DNA from: a bacterium
GTDB lineage: Bacteria; Vulcanimicrobiota; Vulcanimicrobiia; Eremiobacterales; Eremiobacteraceae
DNA: 64,000 nt
Assembly: GCA_902812405.1 (NCBI GenBank)
Contig: CADDZI010000006.1
Coordinates: 1 to 64,000, forward strand
Reading direction: 5' to 3'
The notes under the pieces were generated by a model, which saw nothing but the letters and a program-made list of their open reading frames with translations, was not told the DNA's origin and did not search any database. This document shows positions 43,776-53,170 of this stretch, piece after piece; position 1 is the stretch's first letter, and every line of letters starts with the position of its first letter. The position numbers and the translations under genes are program-made.

Positions 43776-44102
43776 TTACGTATCCTCCTCCCGGAGGTCG
43801 TCGTCGAGAAAACTCTCCACAACCTCCCTGGCCAGGGCCTCGTCTTCCAGCAAGGCACCTTCCTCATCGGTGACGAGGAACTCATCTGTCCGTCGGCAGT
43901 AGCAGATGGCATACCGTGCGCCGGACTCGGCATCTTCGACGATGCCGACGACGTCGAATTCTTCCTCGCGCTCCGAGCCGGGTGATCCGGTCGCGGCCTC
44001 GTCCTCGACGTATCGGGTCACGATGACCGTGTCCTCGATGGTCAGGCGGGCGGGGCCGGCCGGCCGATGATCGCCGACGGTCCGAAAGCGTTCGTCGCTC
44101 AT
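43776..44102 (-). CDS. DUF1292-like small acidic protein
   Basis: A 108-residue very acidic protein from ATG 44102 with a GAGAGGG ribosome-binding site a few bases upstream. The C-terminal half (FDVVGIVEDAESGARYAICY...DEFLVTDEEG) resembles DUF1292/YrzB proteins, which in Firmicutes sit between ruvX and mltG homologues; here it directly follows mltG, supporting the assignment. Function of the family is unknown. The start seven codons further upstream has no support. Confidence 0.7.
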   Translation of the reverse strand: MSDERFRTVGDHRPAGPARLTIEDTVIVTRYVEDEAATGSPGSEREEEFDVVGIVEDAESGARYAICYCRRTDEFLVTDEEGALLEDEALAREVVESFLDDDLREEDT

Positions 44103-44141
44103 GGCACCCTCTCTTCCCCGCACTCGCGCCCGCAGCCCGGG

Positions 44142-45137
44142 TTACGGCAGGTATCGCCGTTCGGCGGCCTGCTGTTCTTGGAAGGTCCGAGAAAAGACAT
44201 GCCGTCCGTGTCCGCGATACACGTAGTAGAGATAGTCTACCTCAGCCGGATGGAGCGCCGCAAGCAGGGACTTCACGCCCGGGTTGGCGATCGGACCGGG
44301 CGGTAACCCGCCATGGCGGTAGGTATTGTAGGGGCTGTCGACGTCGAGATCGTGCCAGCTGAGGGCCGGCTTGTGACGCGGCAGCGCGTATTCCACGGTT
44401 GCGTCCACCTCAAGCCGCATGCCGGCACGCAAGCGGTTGTAGATGACGGCTGCGACCAGCGGCCTTTCGGCATCCACCTTAGCCTCCCGCTCGACCATGG
44501 ACGCCACGGTGACGACCTGAGGCAGCGTCATGTGCAGACGCCGGGCTTGTTGCGCCGCATGCGGCGGCAGGTGCCGCACGAAGTTTGACGTCATGAGACG
44601 GACGATCTGCGCGGCGGTTGCATCCCGCGGCACAAGGTAGGTATCCGGGAAAAGGTAGCCCTCGCAGCCATGCGTGCGCCATCCATCCAGGATAAGGTCT
44701 GTCGCCCGGACCGTGCCCACAAAATCCTTGGCGCCACGGATGCCGGCACGTGCCAATCTGATGGCGATCTGGCGCGCCGTGAAACCCTCCGGGATCGTGA
44801 TCCACGCCTGCGCCGGGCGTCCTCCCGTCAGCAAGATCCGGGCTGCGTCGAGGACGCTGATGCGCGCCGGAAAGGCATACTCCGCAGCCTCGATCGTCGC
44901 ACCGGGCTTCTCCAGCCGCACTGCGAGCACCAGGAGCGCGCTCGAGCGTACGATGCCGTCGGCAGCCAGTTGACGCGCGATGCCGTGCAGACTCTCCCCG
45001 GCTGGGATGCCGACGTTCTGCGGCGACACGGGCAGGCGGCGATCGCCGGCGAGCAGCCACGCACTCGGGGCCAACACAGCCGCAAGCAGCGCGAGGGCAG
45101 CCGGAGCTGCGCGCCGCGCCCACGGTCTATTGGGCAT
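44142..45137 (-). CDS. mltG: Endolytic murein transglycosylase MltG
   Basis: MltG cleaves nascent glycan strands at the membrane and sets their length. From ATG 45137 (overlapping the ruvX stop by 11 bases) the protein has 331 residues: one N-terminal membrane span (about 8-30), a LysM-like region (IPAGESLHGIARQL), and the YceG domain with EGYLFPDTY, the catalytic Glu in ASMVEREAK, IYNRL and the terminal YNTYRHGGLPPGPIANPG. Length and motifs are standard. The ruvX-mltG pair is widely conserved. Confidence 0.95.
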   Translation of the reverse strand: MPNRPWARRAAPAALALLAAVLAPSAWLLAGDRRLPVSPQNVGIPAGESLHGIARQLAADGIVRSSALLVLAVRLEKPGATIEAAEYAFPARISVLDAARILLTGGRPAQAWITIPEGFTARQIAIRLARAGIRGAKDFVGTVRATDLILDGWRTHGCEGYLFPDTYLVPRDATAAQIVRLMTSNFVRHLPPHAAQQARRLHMTLPQVVTVASMVEREAKVDAERPLVAAVIYNRLRAGMRLEVDATVEYALPRHKPALSWHDLDVDSPYNTYRHGGLPPGPIANPGVKSLLAALHPAEVDYLYYVYRGHGRHVFSRTFQEQQAAERRYLP

Positions 45138-45543
45138 GACGGTCGAGGTACGACTGCAGAATGTCCGCCGCCGCGACAGCGTCGACGGCATCCCGCCGCG
45201 CTGCTCGCGCAGCTCCTCCGTCGCGAAGCCGGCGTGCCGCCAGGCGCGTCGTGAAGCGCTCGTCGCAGTGCAGGATCTCGCCGTCAAACCGCTGCGCCAG
45301 CGCAGCCGCAAAGGCCTCAACGAAGCGTGCCGAACGCCCGGATGTTCCATCCAGGTTCAACGGCATGCCGATGACGATGCGCCGTGCCCCATACGCTGCG
45401 GCGAGGCGCAGGATCTCGTCGATGAGCTCCCGGCGTTTGCTTCCGCGCAGAGTGCAGACCGGCAGTGCAGGCAATCCGGGCTGCTTGCACACCGCGACGC
45501 CGATCCGCCGGCTGCCGACATCCAGGCCCACAAGAGCGTTCAT
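45127..45543 (-). CDS. ruvX: RuvX/YqgF-family putative pre-16S rRNA nuclease
   Basis: A 138-residue RNase H-fold protein with D8 in GLDVGSRRIGVAV, GMPLNLDG, the ERFTT motif and C-terminal DAVDAVAAADILQSYLD, which supply the acidic residues. YqgF/RuvX is implicated in 16S rRNA 5'-end maturation. The ATG overlaps the recO stop (ATGA). Standard size. Confidence 0.95.
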   Translation of the reverse strand: MNALVGLDVGSRRIGVAVCKQPGLPALPVCTLRGSKRRELIDEILRLAAAYGARRIVIGMPLNLDGTSGRSARFVEAFAAALAQRFDGEILHCDERFTTRLAARRLRDGGAARAARRDAVDAVAAADILQSYLDRHAQ

Positions 45544-46325
45544 GCGTTGCGCCGTGGCGACGTCAGAGCGGTTGCCACCGTCAGCGAGCGCGGCGTGCGG
45601 CCCATGGTCGCCGTGACGAAAGGCCGCGTTGCCCGTCGGAGGTCCGCGCCGCCCTCCAGTGCCGCGGCCTGCTCGAGCGTCGCGTCACGCAGCGTCCGCA
45701 GGCGGCCGAACAGCGCGGCGCTGAGAGAGAAGGCGTCGCTGGCGGCGGGGGCTTCGGCGCGCAGTTCGTGGAGGCACGCGGTGCAGACAAGCCCGCCGCT
45801 GCGGGGCGAAAGCCAGGCACGCGCCTTCGCCAGCGGCCGGCGCGCCAGGGCCGCTCCGCAATGCGAGCACGCATCCAATTCAGGGGCAAAGCCCAGGGCG
45901 CGGAGGACATGGTACTCGGTGGCGGCCAGCAGAGCGTCCGACGCTCCGGCCGCGCCAACGGCGTCCTGAAATTGGCACAGGACGTCGTACAACTCCGGTA
46001 CGGCAAGGCCCGGTTCGCAGAGCGCATCGGCGACTTCGGCGACGTAGGACACGGCGGCGAAGACCTGGGGATCGACCAGCCGCTCCCACACCGTGCGCAC
46101 CGTGCGGACGGCGGTGAGAACGTCGAACGTACGCCCGACATGCAAGCGTGCGTGGAGCCGGGTGAAGAAATCCAGGCGCCCGCCAAACCGGCTTGCGCTC
46201 TTGCGGACCCCGCGGGCAACGGCCTGGAGCTTGCCGCGCTCGCGGGAGAACAGGGTCACGACGCGATCCGCCTCGCCCAGCGCCCGCGCGCGCAGCACGA
46301 GTGCCTCGACGGAATAGGAGTTCAC
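45540..46325 (-). CDS. recO: DNA repair protein RecO
   Basis: RecO anneals DNA and helps load RecA with RecR. The 261-residue protein has an N-terminal OB-fold (YSVEALVLRARALGEADRVVTLFSRERGKLQAVARGVRK), a helical middle domain, and a zinc-type Cys cluster C-x2-C ... C-x2-C (DACSHCG and LVCTACL). Start GTG at 46325. It lies between cdd and ruvX in a conserved-looking era/recO-type neighbourhood with ybeY, dgkA and cdd, although era itself is missing. Confidence 0.93.
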   Translation of the reverse strand: MNSYSVEALVLRARALGEADRVVTLFSRERGKLQAVARGVRKSASRFGGRLDFFTRLHARLHVGRTFDVLTAVRTVRTVWERLVDPQVFAAVSYVAEVADALCEPGLAVPELYDVLCQFQDAVGAAGASDALLAATEYHVLRALGFAPELDACSHCGAALARRPLAKARAWLSPRSGGLVCTACLHELRAEAPAASDAFSLSAALFGRLRTLRDATLEQAAALEGGADLRRATRPFVTATMGRTPRSLTVATALTSPRRNA

Positions 46326-46350
46326 GAGCCGCGGCTGCCGGACGGACGGC

Positions 46351-46800
46351 CTATGCGACGCCGGCCGTCTCCCGGGGTGCGGTCTTGGCTTTCTCGACGG
46401 TTTGGCCGGTGAACGGCGAGGACAGCAAGTCCGCGAGCGAGGTCACCGTATGCGAACCGTCGGGGAGGCACCGGATGATGAGGACCTTGGGGGAAAATTC
46501 GCTGAGCACCTGGCGGCAGGCGCCGCACGGCACGACACCCTCGTCGTCGCAGCCGGCGACGGCGATCGCGACGAGGCTACGGGCTCCGGCGGCGGCAGCG
46601 GCACCCAGGGCGACGCGTTCCGCGCACATGGAGAGCCCAAGCGAAGCGTTTTCGACGTTCGCCCCGGTGAAAACGCGCCCGTCCGCGGTCAGCAATGCCG
46701 CCCCGACGTGAAACTGCGAGTACGGCGCGTAGGCGTTCAGGCGGGCTTCCCAGGCGCGGCTCACGAGCGATTCCCGCGTTGCGTCGTCTAACCTCGGCAC
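46351..46800 (-). CDS. cdd: Cytidine deaminase
   Basis: Cdd converts cytidine/deoxycytidine to uridine/deoxyuridine in pyrimidine salvage. The 149-residue tetrameric-type enzyme has NVENAS substrate loop (48-53), C59-A-E61 and P-C92-G-A-C95 zinc and proton-shuttle residues. GTG start at 46800 preceded by GGGAGGT at ideal spacing. Sits in the ybeY-dgkA-cdd block common in Firmicutes (where era follows). The C-terminal tail after the core is about 15 residues longer than usual. Confidence 0.96.
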   Translation of the reverse strand: MPRLDDATRESLVSRAWEARLNAYAPYSQFHVGAALLTADGRVFTGANVENASLGLSMCAERVALGAAAAAGARSLVAIAVAGCDDEGVVPCGACRQVLSEFSPKVLIIRCLPDGSHTVTSLADLLSSPFTGQTVEKAKTAPRETAGVA

Positions 46801-46840
46801 CGATTACCTCCCGGCGGCGCATGGCTGCCGCTGCTGTCCA

Positions 46841-48145
46841 TCACGTGTCGGCCGGCGTCTTGCCTGCCGTCCCGGCCGTCTGCTGTGCGGTCTTCTTGAT
46901 GCGCACCGAGAGCAATCTCCTCCCGGCCATCTTTTCCACGATGAGCGTGACGCCGCCGTCGATGACGATCTGCTCGCCCGGCGCCGGGACACGACCGAAC
47001 AACCCGAACGTATAGCCGCCGATGCTCTCGAAGTCTTCCGTGGGGAGGGACAGTCCCAGGCGCTCGTTGACGTCGTCAATGTTCATGCGGGCGTCCACGA
47101 TGAACTCACCCTCGCCAACCTGCGTCAGGTCCGGCGGCCGGTCGCCTTCGGTGGCGTCGTACTCGTCCATGATCTCGCCGACGATCTCCTCCAGCAGATC
47201 TTCCATCGTCACCAAACCCGCGGTGCCGCCGTATTCGTCGACGACGATCGCGACCGAGACGTGCTCGGCCTGCATCTCGCGTAGCAGCTCGTCAATCTTC
47301 TTATTCTCAGGGATCGCCTTAATGGGCCGCATGAGACGCCTCAGCGGGACATCCAGCTCACCCCGCGAGACGCACAGCAAGAGCTCGCGATCGTGGACCA
47401 CGCCGACGATGTGGTCGATGTTACCCTCGTAGACGGGAAGTTTTGAGTACCCCTCGCGGACGACGATCTCGACCCCGGTACGCACAGGCTGGGCGGCGTC
47501 GGCGCAGACCATGTCCGTCCGGGGCGTCATGACCTCCCGAGCCACCTTATCGCCGAACTCGAAGATGGAGTGGATCATCTCCTTTTCCTCCTCCTCGAGC
47601 ACGCCTTGCTTCTCGCCCACGTTGACCAGGTTGCGGATGTCGTCCTCGGTGACATACGGGCCGGTGCGTGCAGGGTCGCCGCCGAACAGGCGTAGGGTCC
47701 ATGACGTGAGGCCAACGATCGTCCACGTTACGGGCTTCAGGATGGTTGAGACGACCGTCAAAAAACGTGCAAAGCGCGGCGCCCAGCGCACGGGGTCCTG
47801 GACGACGATCATCTTAGGAACGATTTCTCCCGCGACGAGCAGTACGACGGTCATCGTCGCGGTCGCCGTGAGGACGGGGCGCCACACGCCGGCTTGAATG
47901 GCGAGCCATGTCGCAAGGGACTGCGCCGACAGCAAGACGACGGTGTTGCCGACGAGGATCGTCGTCAGGTAGCGGTTTCGGTCGTCCAATAAACGCAGCA
48001 GCTGCTGGGTTGTGCCATCCGTGCTGCGCTGCAGAACGCGCAGGCGGCTCAAGGCCAACAGCGCCGCCTCAGCGCCAGCAAAAGTGCCCGCCAGGACAAC
48101 CAGGCACACGATGCCGAGGATGGCCGGACTCACCGGTGGATGCAT
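46841..48145 (-). CDS. CNNM/CorC-type membrane protein (DUF21, CBS pair, CorC/HlyC domain)
   Basis: A 434-residue membrane protein from ATG 48145: DUF21 transmembrane domain (about 1-190, with VGNTVVLLSAQSLATW and GEIVPKM), a linker GVLEEEEKEMIHSIFEFGD, two CBS motifs (REVMTPRTDMV; KKIDELLREMQAEHVSVAIVVDEYGGTAGLVTMEDLLEEIVGEI), and a C-terminal CorC_HlyC domain. Related proteins transport or regulate Mg2+/Co2+; old 'hemolysin C' names are misleading. The family often neighbours ybeY and dgkA, as here. Confidence 0.93.
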   Translation of the reverse strand: MHPPVSPAILGIVCLVVLAGTFAGAEAALLALSRLRVLQRSTDGTTQQLLRLLDDRNRYLTTILVGNTVVLLSAQSLATWLAIQAGVWRPVLTATATMTVVLLVAGEIVPKMIVVQDPVRWAPRFARFLTVVSTILKPVTWTIVGLTSWTLRLFGGDPARTGPYVTEDDIRNLVNVGEKQGVLEEEEKEMIHSIFEFGDKVAREVMTPRTDMVCADAAQPVRTGVEIVVREGYSKLPVYEGNIDHIVGVVHDRELLLCVSRGELDVPLRRLMRPIKAIPENKKIDELLREMQAEHVSVAIVVDEYGGTAGLVTMEDLLEEIVGEIMDEYDATEGDRPPDLTQVGEGEFIVDARMNIDDVNERLGLSLPTEDFESIGGYTFGLFGRVPAPGEQIVIDGGVTLIVEKMAGRRLLSVRIKKTAQQTAGTAGKTPADT

Positions 48146-48203
48146 GGAAGCGTCTTCAACGCATGCCTCTTCTTCGCGCTGGGCGCCGCTTTCTCCACCC
48201 CCT

Positions 48204-48587
48204 TCATCCCGGCGCGCGGATCGCGTGCAGGATCGCTTGGCCGTACAACAGCACGCCCGCAGCTGCGGCAGCGAGGCTGACCGCCAGAACGCCGGCCGCG
48301 CCGGCATGCTTGGCCGCGCGGGCAAGAGGGTGCGCACGAGGCTCGACCAGGTCGATAGCATGCTCCAGACACGTATTGAACAGTTCGGCCGCGAGGACGC
48401 CGCCCACAATGAGCCCTAGCAGCGCCCACCGCAGGACGTCGAAATGCAGACCGGCGGCAGCCGCAACGGCCAGCATTCCCACTCCGACCTGAATGCGGAA
48501 ATTGGGCTGCTCCACAAAGGTCCGTTTCAGGCCGTCGGCGGCGTCGGCGAAGGCGCGCCATAGCGTGCGACTCGGCAAGATTCTCAC
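48204..48587 (-). CDS. dgkA: Diacylglycerol/undecaprenol kinase family protein
   Basis: A 127-residue trimeric membrane kinase with three hydrophobic helices. Family residues are present: EQPNFRIQ in the first loop, AELFNTCLEHAIDLV with the Glu/Asn of the active site, and HPLARAAKHAGAAGVL. In Gram-positives these act on undecaprenol rather than diacylglycerol; substrate cannot be told here. GTG start overlapping the ybeY stop (GTGA). Confidence 0.92.
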   Translation of the reverse strand: MRILPSRTLWRAFADAADGLKRTFVEQPNFRIQVGVGMLAVAAAAGLHFDVLRWALLGLIVGGVLAAELFNTCLEHAIDLVEPRAHPLARAAKHAGAAGVLAVSLAAAAAGVLLYGQAILHAIRAPG

Positions 48588-49015
48588 GCCGCCAACGTGC
48601 GCAGCACGCGCCGCGTCAGGGCATGCATGCGCGCCGCCTCCCGGCGCTCCTTATGGTCATAGCCGCACAGGTGGAGGGTGCCGTGCACGGCCAGGCGGCG
48701 CAGTTCCGCCACGGGCGGCGCCCCATAACGCCGAGCCTGCCGCCTCGCCGTCTCGAGGGAGATGATGATGTCGCCAAACGGTTCTCCGCGCCGGCTTCCG
48801 TCGCCCAGCGGGAACGCGAGCACATCGGTCGGCGCGTCGAGGCTGCGGAAGCGTTGGTTCAAGTCCTGGATGCCTGCATCGTCGGTCACCACAACGCACA
48901 CCTCCCCGACCACCGCGGGCGCGGCCATCTTCAACGCACGAATGACCGCCTGCCGCAGCGCTTTACGCATCCTGGGCGAGACGCCCGGCGCCCGGATGGC
49001 GACCTGCGCAGGCAC
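48584..49015 (-). CDS. ybeY: Endoribonuclease YbeY (rRNA maturation/quality control)
   Basis: A 143-residue metalloprotein whose HGTLHLCGYDH motif supplies zinc ligands H111, H115 and H121. The preceding TDVLAFPLG segment is also conserved. YbeY acts in 16S rRNA 3' maturation and ribosome quality control. Starts with GTG at 49015, 6 bases after the upstream gene. The first ~35 residues are the variable part. Confidence 0.95.
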   Translation of the reverse strand: MPAQVAIRAPGVSPRMRKALRQAVIRALKMAAPAVVGEVCVVVTDDAGIQDLNQRFRSLDAPTDVLAFPLGDGSRRGEPFGDIIISLETARRQARRYGAPPVAELRRLAVHGTLHLCGYDHKERREAARMHALTRRVLRTLAA

Positions 49016-49021
49016 CGGCGG

Positions 49022-49621
49022 CTACCAGCCTCCCGGGGTGTGTCCGGGAGCGCGAAGCGCCGCGCACGGGCCAATGATGGCAGCGGCCACAAAAAGGCCG
49101 GCCGGACTCATCTGACCGCCCGGCAGCAAGACGATTGCCGCCGAACCGCGAGCCCTTTGCGCAACGGCGCTATCGCCCGGCAGCACGGGGAGTCCGGGCG
49201 CCATTGGGGGCAGTCCGAATACCTCGGCGGCCGACGGTAGCGTGATGCGCGAACCGGCTTGCACCGCTAGATCCGTGGAGAGCAAACGGGCAGTCTGTGG
49301 GCCGCCCATTGTCGATACAATCGGCGGCCTGCGCCCAGCGGCAGCCGGCCCTGTGCGGATCGGGCTGCCAGGCGGCGAACGCCGCTGCGCCGACGGCACC
49401 CGCGCCGGAGCCGAACTTGCAGGAGCCAGCTCCGATACCGGGCGGTCGGGCAAAGGGCTGGCGACCGGCGACGGACGGGTCTGGCCTAGCGGCGGTGACT
49501 GAGCCGAGCGGGCCCTGCGCAGCCCCTGCACGATTGATGAAACGATGTTGGCAAGGATAATGATCAGGATGACCAGCCCGACGAGGTCTGTCTGGGCGAA
49601 AACGGGCACCAGATGCGTCAT
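49022..49621 (-). CDS. Uncharacterised small membrane protein of the floA operon
   Basis: A 199-residue protein of no recognised family. Residues about 12-34 form a single strongly hydrophobic helix ([20 protein letters not shown]), followed by a Pro/Ser/Arg-rich flexible stretch (35-100) and a less polar C-terminus containing a second mildly hydrophobic stretch near 160-190. Its ATG overlaps the floA stop by four bases (ATGA), so it is translationally coupled to the flotillin-like scaffold and may be a partner. No signal cleavage site is evident. Confidence 0.7.
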   Translation of the reverse strand: MTHLVPVFAQTDLVGLVILIIILANIVSSIVQGLRRARSAQSPPLGQTRPSPVASPLPDRPVSELAPASSAPARVPSAQRRSPPGSPIRTGPAAAGRRPPIVSTMGGPQTARLLSTDLAVQAGSRITLPSAAEVFGLPPMAPGLPVLPGDSAVAQRARGSAAIVLLPGGQMSPAGLFVAAAIIGPCAALRAPGHTPGGW

Positions 49622-50637
49622 TGAGGCGGGGCTGGGGGAGGGGTTGTCGGCGGCGGACCGCTCGGCGTCTGCCCGCCTCCCGAGGCTTGAGCAATCGCGT
49701 TGCGCATGTCGGTATCGGACAACACGTTTTGCATGCGGTAGTAATCCATGATACCCAGGTGTCCGGCACGAAACGCATCTGCAATTGCCGCCGGTACCAA
49801 TGCCTCAGCCTCCACAACCTTGGCGCGCATGGCTTGGGTTTGGGCCTTCATCTCTTGCTCTTGCGCCAGGGCCGCGTACTGGCGCTCGGCGGCTTTGGCC
49901 TGTGCGACGCGGCGATCGGCCTCGGCCTGTGCGGTTTGCAAGTCCGCCCCGACGTTCCGCCCGACGTCGACGTCCGCGATATCGATCGACACGATCTCGA
50001 AGGCCGTACCGGCATCCAAGCCCTTGGCTAACACCGTCTTGCTGATGTGGTCGGGATTTTCCAACACCTCCTTGTAGGTGTTGCTGCTGCCGATTGCCGC
50101 CACGACGCCCTCGCCAACCCGCGCAATGACGGTCGCCTCGCCCGCACCGCCAACGTAGCGCTCGATGGCGGCCCGGACCGTGACGCGGGCCTTGACGTTG
50201 AGCTGGATGCCATCCTTGGCGACACCCTGGAACGTCGGCGTCTCGATGACCTTCGGGTTGACGGACATCTGGACGGCTTCTTGCGGGTCGCGGCCTGCCA
50301 GGTCGACCGCGCACGCCCGCTCCCAGGGCAGCGGGATCTGCGCGCGCTGGGCCGCGATGAGGGCGCGCGTCACGCTGTCGATGTGGCCGCCCGAGAGGTA
50401 CTGCGACTGCAGCTGATCCACCGTGATGTTGATGCCGGCCTTGCGCGCATTGATGAGCGCGTCGACGATGAGCGACGGCGGAACGCGCATCAGCCGCATG
50501 CGCACGAGGCTGAAGATACCCAGGTGCACCCCGGCAGCCTGGGCCCGGATCCATACCCCGAACGGAAAGTAGTACAAGAACATGAAGAAGGCGATGATCG
50601 CCGCAAAAGCGATGAGGGTGACGAGGAACAGGGTCAC
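49618..50637 (-). CDS. floA: Flotillin-like protein FloA
   Basis: FloA is a membrane scaffold that organises functional membrane microdomains. The 339-residue protein has the N-terminal membrane hairpin (about 3-28), the conserved block [24 protein letters not shown], an SPFH-type domain and an Ala/Glu/Gln-rich coiled coil (about 240-300), then a Pro-rich tail. Length matches FloA/YqfA (about 330). It follows nfeD by 13 bases, the classical YqeZ-YqfA pair. Confidence 0.95.
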   Translation of the reverse strand: MTLFLVTLIAFAAIIAFFMFLYYFPFGVWIRAQAAGVHLGIFSLVRMRLMRVPPSLIVDALINARKAGINITVDQLQSQYLSGGHIDSVTRALIAAQRAQIPLPWERACAVDLAGRDPQEAVQMSVNPKVIETPTFQGVAKDGIQLNVKARVTVRAAIERYVGGAGEATVIARVGEGVVAAIGSSNTYKEVLENPDHISKTVLAKGLDAGTAFEIVSIDIADVDVGRNVGADLQTAQAEADRRVAQAKAAERQYAALAQEQEMKAQTQAMRAKVVEAEALVPAAIADAFRAGHLGIMDYYRMQNVLSDTDMRNAIAQASGGGQTPSGPPPTTPPPAPPQ

Positions 50638-50650
50638 GACTGGTTTCTCC

Positions 50651-51946
50651 TTAGGCGCGCGTCACGAAGATGGTGGCGCCCTCGACCCGCTTGACGCGAA
50701 TGCGGGTTTGCGCGGGCAGGAACTCGCCCTCGGTTTGAACCTGGTAGCGTTCGCCGCCGATGATGGCGGCACCGGCGGGCCGCAGGTAGGTCTGCGCGAC
50801 GCCCTCCGCACCGACGAGATTGGGCCGCGGGGGGGCGGCCGTGTAGCCCTCGTCCACGGATTGCGCTCCGGCGAAAGCCAGCCGCCGCAAGAGCGCGCTC
50901 TCCGGCAGCCAGCGCAAGGCGAAAAAGAAGATTGCTACAGCTGCGATCAGCGCGATCGCGGTGGTGACGAGGCCCACGTACCAGGCGCCGAACGCCAGGA
51001 CCATGCTAATGACGATGAGCAAGGCCCCGACAAGTCCCGAGATGCCGTGGCCGGGCAGCACATGCAGCTCGACGAGCAACGCGAGAACGCCCAGTCCAAA
51101 GAGTGCCAGGACAATCCAATTCGACATACCGGCGACGATGTGGGCCCCAAAGAACAGCGCCAGGGCCGCAACGCCGATGACCCCGGCGATAAGGTGCAAG
51201 GTTTGCATCTCGATGAGCAGACCTAAAACACCGATGGTCAGGAGAATGCCCGAGACGATGGGATCCGCCGCAAATTGCGCGATGCGTTCTCCGAACGTCA
51301 GGCCGGCCACCCGCAGGCGCGGCTGCCGGAAGCCAGCCATGGCCAGGGCTTGCACCTCCGATGACGCGATGCCGTTGATGAAGTGGTAGCGCAGCGCCTG
51401 ACCCGGCGATAGCGTCAGAATCTGGCCTTTGCTCTTCAGGCCCGGGACCACGACCCCAGGGTCGGTCATGGCAGCCGCCAGCGCCGTGTCGCGATGGTGC
51501 GCTTCAGCCAGCGAAACAAACTCGGCGTGCAGGGCGGATATCGTCTTCGCCGTTGAGGGAATCGGCTCTGCGGCACCGATGCTCGATCCCGGCGCCATGT
51601 AGATCTTGTCGCAGGCCAGGGCGATCAATGCCCCCGCGGACCAGGCCCGCTCCTTGACGAACGCGATGCTCGGGAGGCCCGATGAGATGATCGCGTCCTT
51701 GATGTCGTTGGCATCGTCCACAACGCCGCCGTTGGTCGCCAAAACAATCAATACGGCGGAGGCGCCCTCGGCGCGGGCGTCGTCCACGGCGCGCGCTACC
51801 AGGTGTGACATCCCGGCATCGATCGTGTTGTCGATGTCGATCACCTCGACCAAGGGCTGTCCGTTCGTCGCCTGTGCCGGGTGGACCGCCGGCGCGGCCA
51901 AACCGAGTGCGCACACGAGCGCACACGCCGCGGCCCGCCCCGTCAT
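50651..51946 (-). CDS. nfeD: NfeD family membrane serine protease-like protein
   Basis: A 431-residue long-type NfeD: signal peptide (1-26), a ClpP-like crotonase-fold domain with the putative catalytic Ser in [15 protein letters not shown] and Lys region nearby, then five to six transmembrane helices (about 225-355), and a C-terminal OB-fold ([29 protein letters not shown]). It pairs with FloA in many bacteria and is thought to process or organise membrane proteins. ATG overlaps the yqeY stop. Confidence 0.94.
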   Translation of the reverse strand: MTGRAAACALVCALGLAAPAVHPAQATNGQPLVEVIDIDNTIDAGMSHLVARAVDDARAEGASAVLIVLATNGGVVDDANDIKDAIISSGLPSIAFVKERAWSAGALIALACDKIYMAPGSSIGAAEPIPSTAKTISALHAEFVSLAEAHHRDTALAAAMTDPGVVVPGLKSKGQILTLSPGQALRYHFINGIASSEVQALAMAGFRQPRLRVAGLTFGERIAQFAADPIVSGILLTIGVLGLLIEMQTLHLIAGVIGVAALALFFGAHIVAGMSNWIVLALFGLGVLALLVELHVLPGHGISGLVGALLIVISMVLAFGAWYVGLVTTAIALIAAVAIFFFALRWLPESALLRRLAFAGAQSVDEGYTAAPPRPNLVGAEGVAQTYLRPAGAAIIGGERYQVQTEGEFLPAQTRIRVKRVEGATIFVTRA

Positions 51947-52398
51947 GACGCCTGCTGGGCGGTGTCCAGTGCCGCACGCACGGCAGCCGCAATGTCCTTT
52001 CCCGGCGCGCGGCCGCGCAGCGCCGCCATCGCCGCCTTCATGGCTGCACCAAATTCGGGTTTCGGCCCGAGGCCGGCCAGGATGTCGCGCACGGCGGCAC
52101 GCAGCTCATCCGGGCTGAGGGGTGTCGGCAGGTACTCGGCCAAAATATCACGCTCGCGCCGTTCCTGTTCGGCCCTCTCCGGACGCCCGGCACGCAGGTA
52201 CTCGGCTATCGCGTCTTCGCGCTGCTTGACCTGCTTGCGCAACACCTCGATCTCGTCTTCCTCGGACAGCGGAGCCTGCCGTTCGATGCGCCGGTAGGTG
52301 ATGGCGGAAACGGCAAGACGGAGCGTCGAGAGACGCTCCGTGTCGCGGTTTTTCAGCGCGGCCTGGACGTCGGCGGTCAGCTTTTCCAGCAAGCTCAC
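51943..52398 (-). CDS. yqeY: GatB/YqeY-domain protein
   Basis: A 151-residue stand-alone YqeY domain: N-terminal SLLEKLTADVQAALKNRDTERLSTLRLAVSAI and the C-terminal helical three-helix region with LSPDELRAAV and PGKDIAAAVRAAL, akin to the tail of GatB that grips tRNA. The exact role is unknown. It follows rpsU by 43 bases, a conserved rpsU-yqeY order. Start GTG at 52398; the upstream open frame overlaps rpsU and is not similar to the family. Confidence 0.92.
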   Translation of the reverse strand: MSLLEKLTADVQAALKNRDTERLSTLRLAVSAITYRRIERQAPLSEEDEIEVLRKQVKQREDAIAEYLRAGRPERAEQERRERDILAEYLPTPLSPDELRAAVRDILAGLGPKPEFGAAMKAAMAALRGRAPGKDIAAAVRAALDTAQQAS

Positions 52399-52441
52399 GT
52401 TGTCGACGCATTCGGCGCGATGGGCGGGGTTCTCATTGCGC

Positions 52442-52612
52442 TTACGCGCGCCGCTTGCGTGCTGCGGCGCTCTTCTTCTTCCGCCGAACGCTGGGTTTCT
52501 CGTAGTGCTCGTGGCGGCGTGCCTCCGCCAGGACACCCGATTTCTGGCACATCTTCTTGAAACGCTTGAGGGCGCTTTCGATGGACTCGTTTGCTCCTAC
52601 CCTGGTCTCCAC
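52442..52612 (-). CDS. rpsU: Small ribosomal subunit protein bS21
   Basis: A 56-residue basic protein with the bS21 pattern [40 protein letters not shown] and a Lys/Arg-rich tail. GTG 52612 preceded by AGGGGGTG at good distance was chosen; the frame continues upstream but without similarity. Heads the rpsU-yqeY-nfeD-floA unit. Confidence 0.95.
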   Translation of the reverse strand: METRVGANESIESALKRFKKMCQKSGVLAEARRHEHYEKPSVRRKKKSAAARKRRA

Positions 52613-52749
52613 GTACAACACCCCCTTTGCGTACGACCCGGCGGCGTGCCGCTCGCGGGCCGTCTCTGAACTCGCCGGCTGACTCTCGCTCAGACGTTCG
52701 ACGACCCCCTCCGCCCACCCCCTCGCTTGCTTGCGCGTTGCCGCAGACG

Positions 52750-52780
52750 AAAAGACCCGGGTGCGGCCGACACGCCGGGT
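52750..52780 (-). terminator. Intrinsic terminator after the HIT gene
   Basis: Minus-strand ACCCGG ... CCGGGT stem with an inner GTG/CAC extension and a seven-base loop, followed by C-T-T-T-T. It lies 39 bases past the HIT protein stop and before rpsU, separating the two units. Confidence 0.6.
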
Positions 52781-52819
52781 TACTCGTAAAGCCACTCTGG
52801 GAGCGGGGGTCTGCCGGCC

Positions 52820-53170
52820 TTAGCCGGGAGGCCAGGCAAAATGCCGACCCGAGAGCAGGTGCAGGTGCAGGTGGTAGACCGTCTGTCCCGCGGAGGCCCC
52901 GTTGTTGATGGTGATGCGAAAGCCGCGATCGGCGCCCGGGTGCTCTGCGGCAATCCGAGCGGCTACCTCCAGTAGTCTGCCCAGCAGGTCGCGTTCGCCG
53001 GCAGACGCGGCGTCGAGAAGCGTTGGGTAATGCTTTTTTGGGACAATCAGGATGTGCGAAGGGGCAACCGGACGGATGTCGGCAAAGGCTGCGACGTGTT
53101 CATCCTCGTGGAGCAGCCGGGCCGGCGTCTTACCCGCAATGATGTCGCAAAAGATACAAGGCTCACTCAT
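52820..53170 (-). CDS. HIT-family nucleotide hydrolase/transferase (HinT-like)
   Basis: A 116-residue histidine-triad protein from ATG 53170. The catalytic motif is H100-L-H102-L-H104-LL, with the paired C5-x2-C8 near the N-terminus typical of zinc-binding HinT members and PSHILIVPKKHY in the middle. HinT enzymes hydrolyse adenosine phosphoramidates; the cellular role is poorly defined. It stands alone with a terminator downstream. Confidence 0.94.
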   Translation of the reverse strand: MSEPCIFCDIIAGKTPARLLHEDEHVAAFADIRPVAPSHILIVPKKHYPTLLDAASAGERDLLGRLLEVAARIAAEHPGADRGFRITINNGASAGQTVYHLHLHLLSGRHFAWPPG

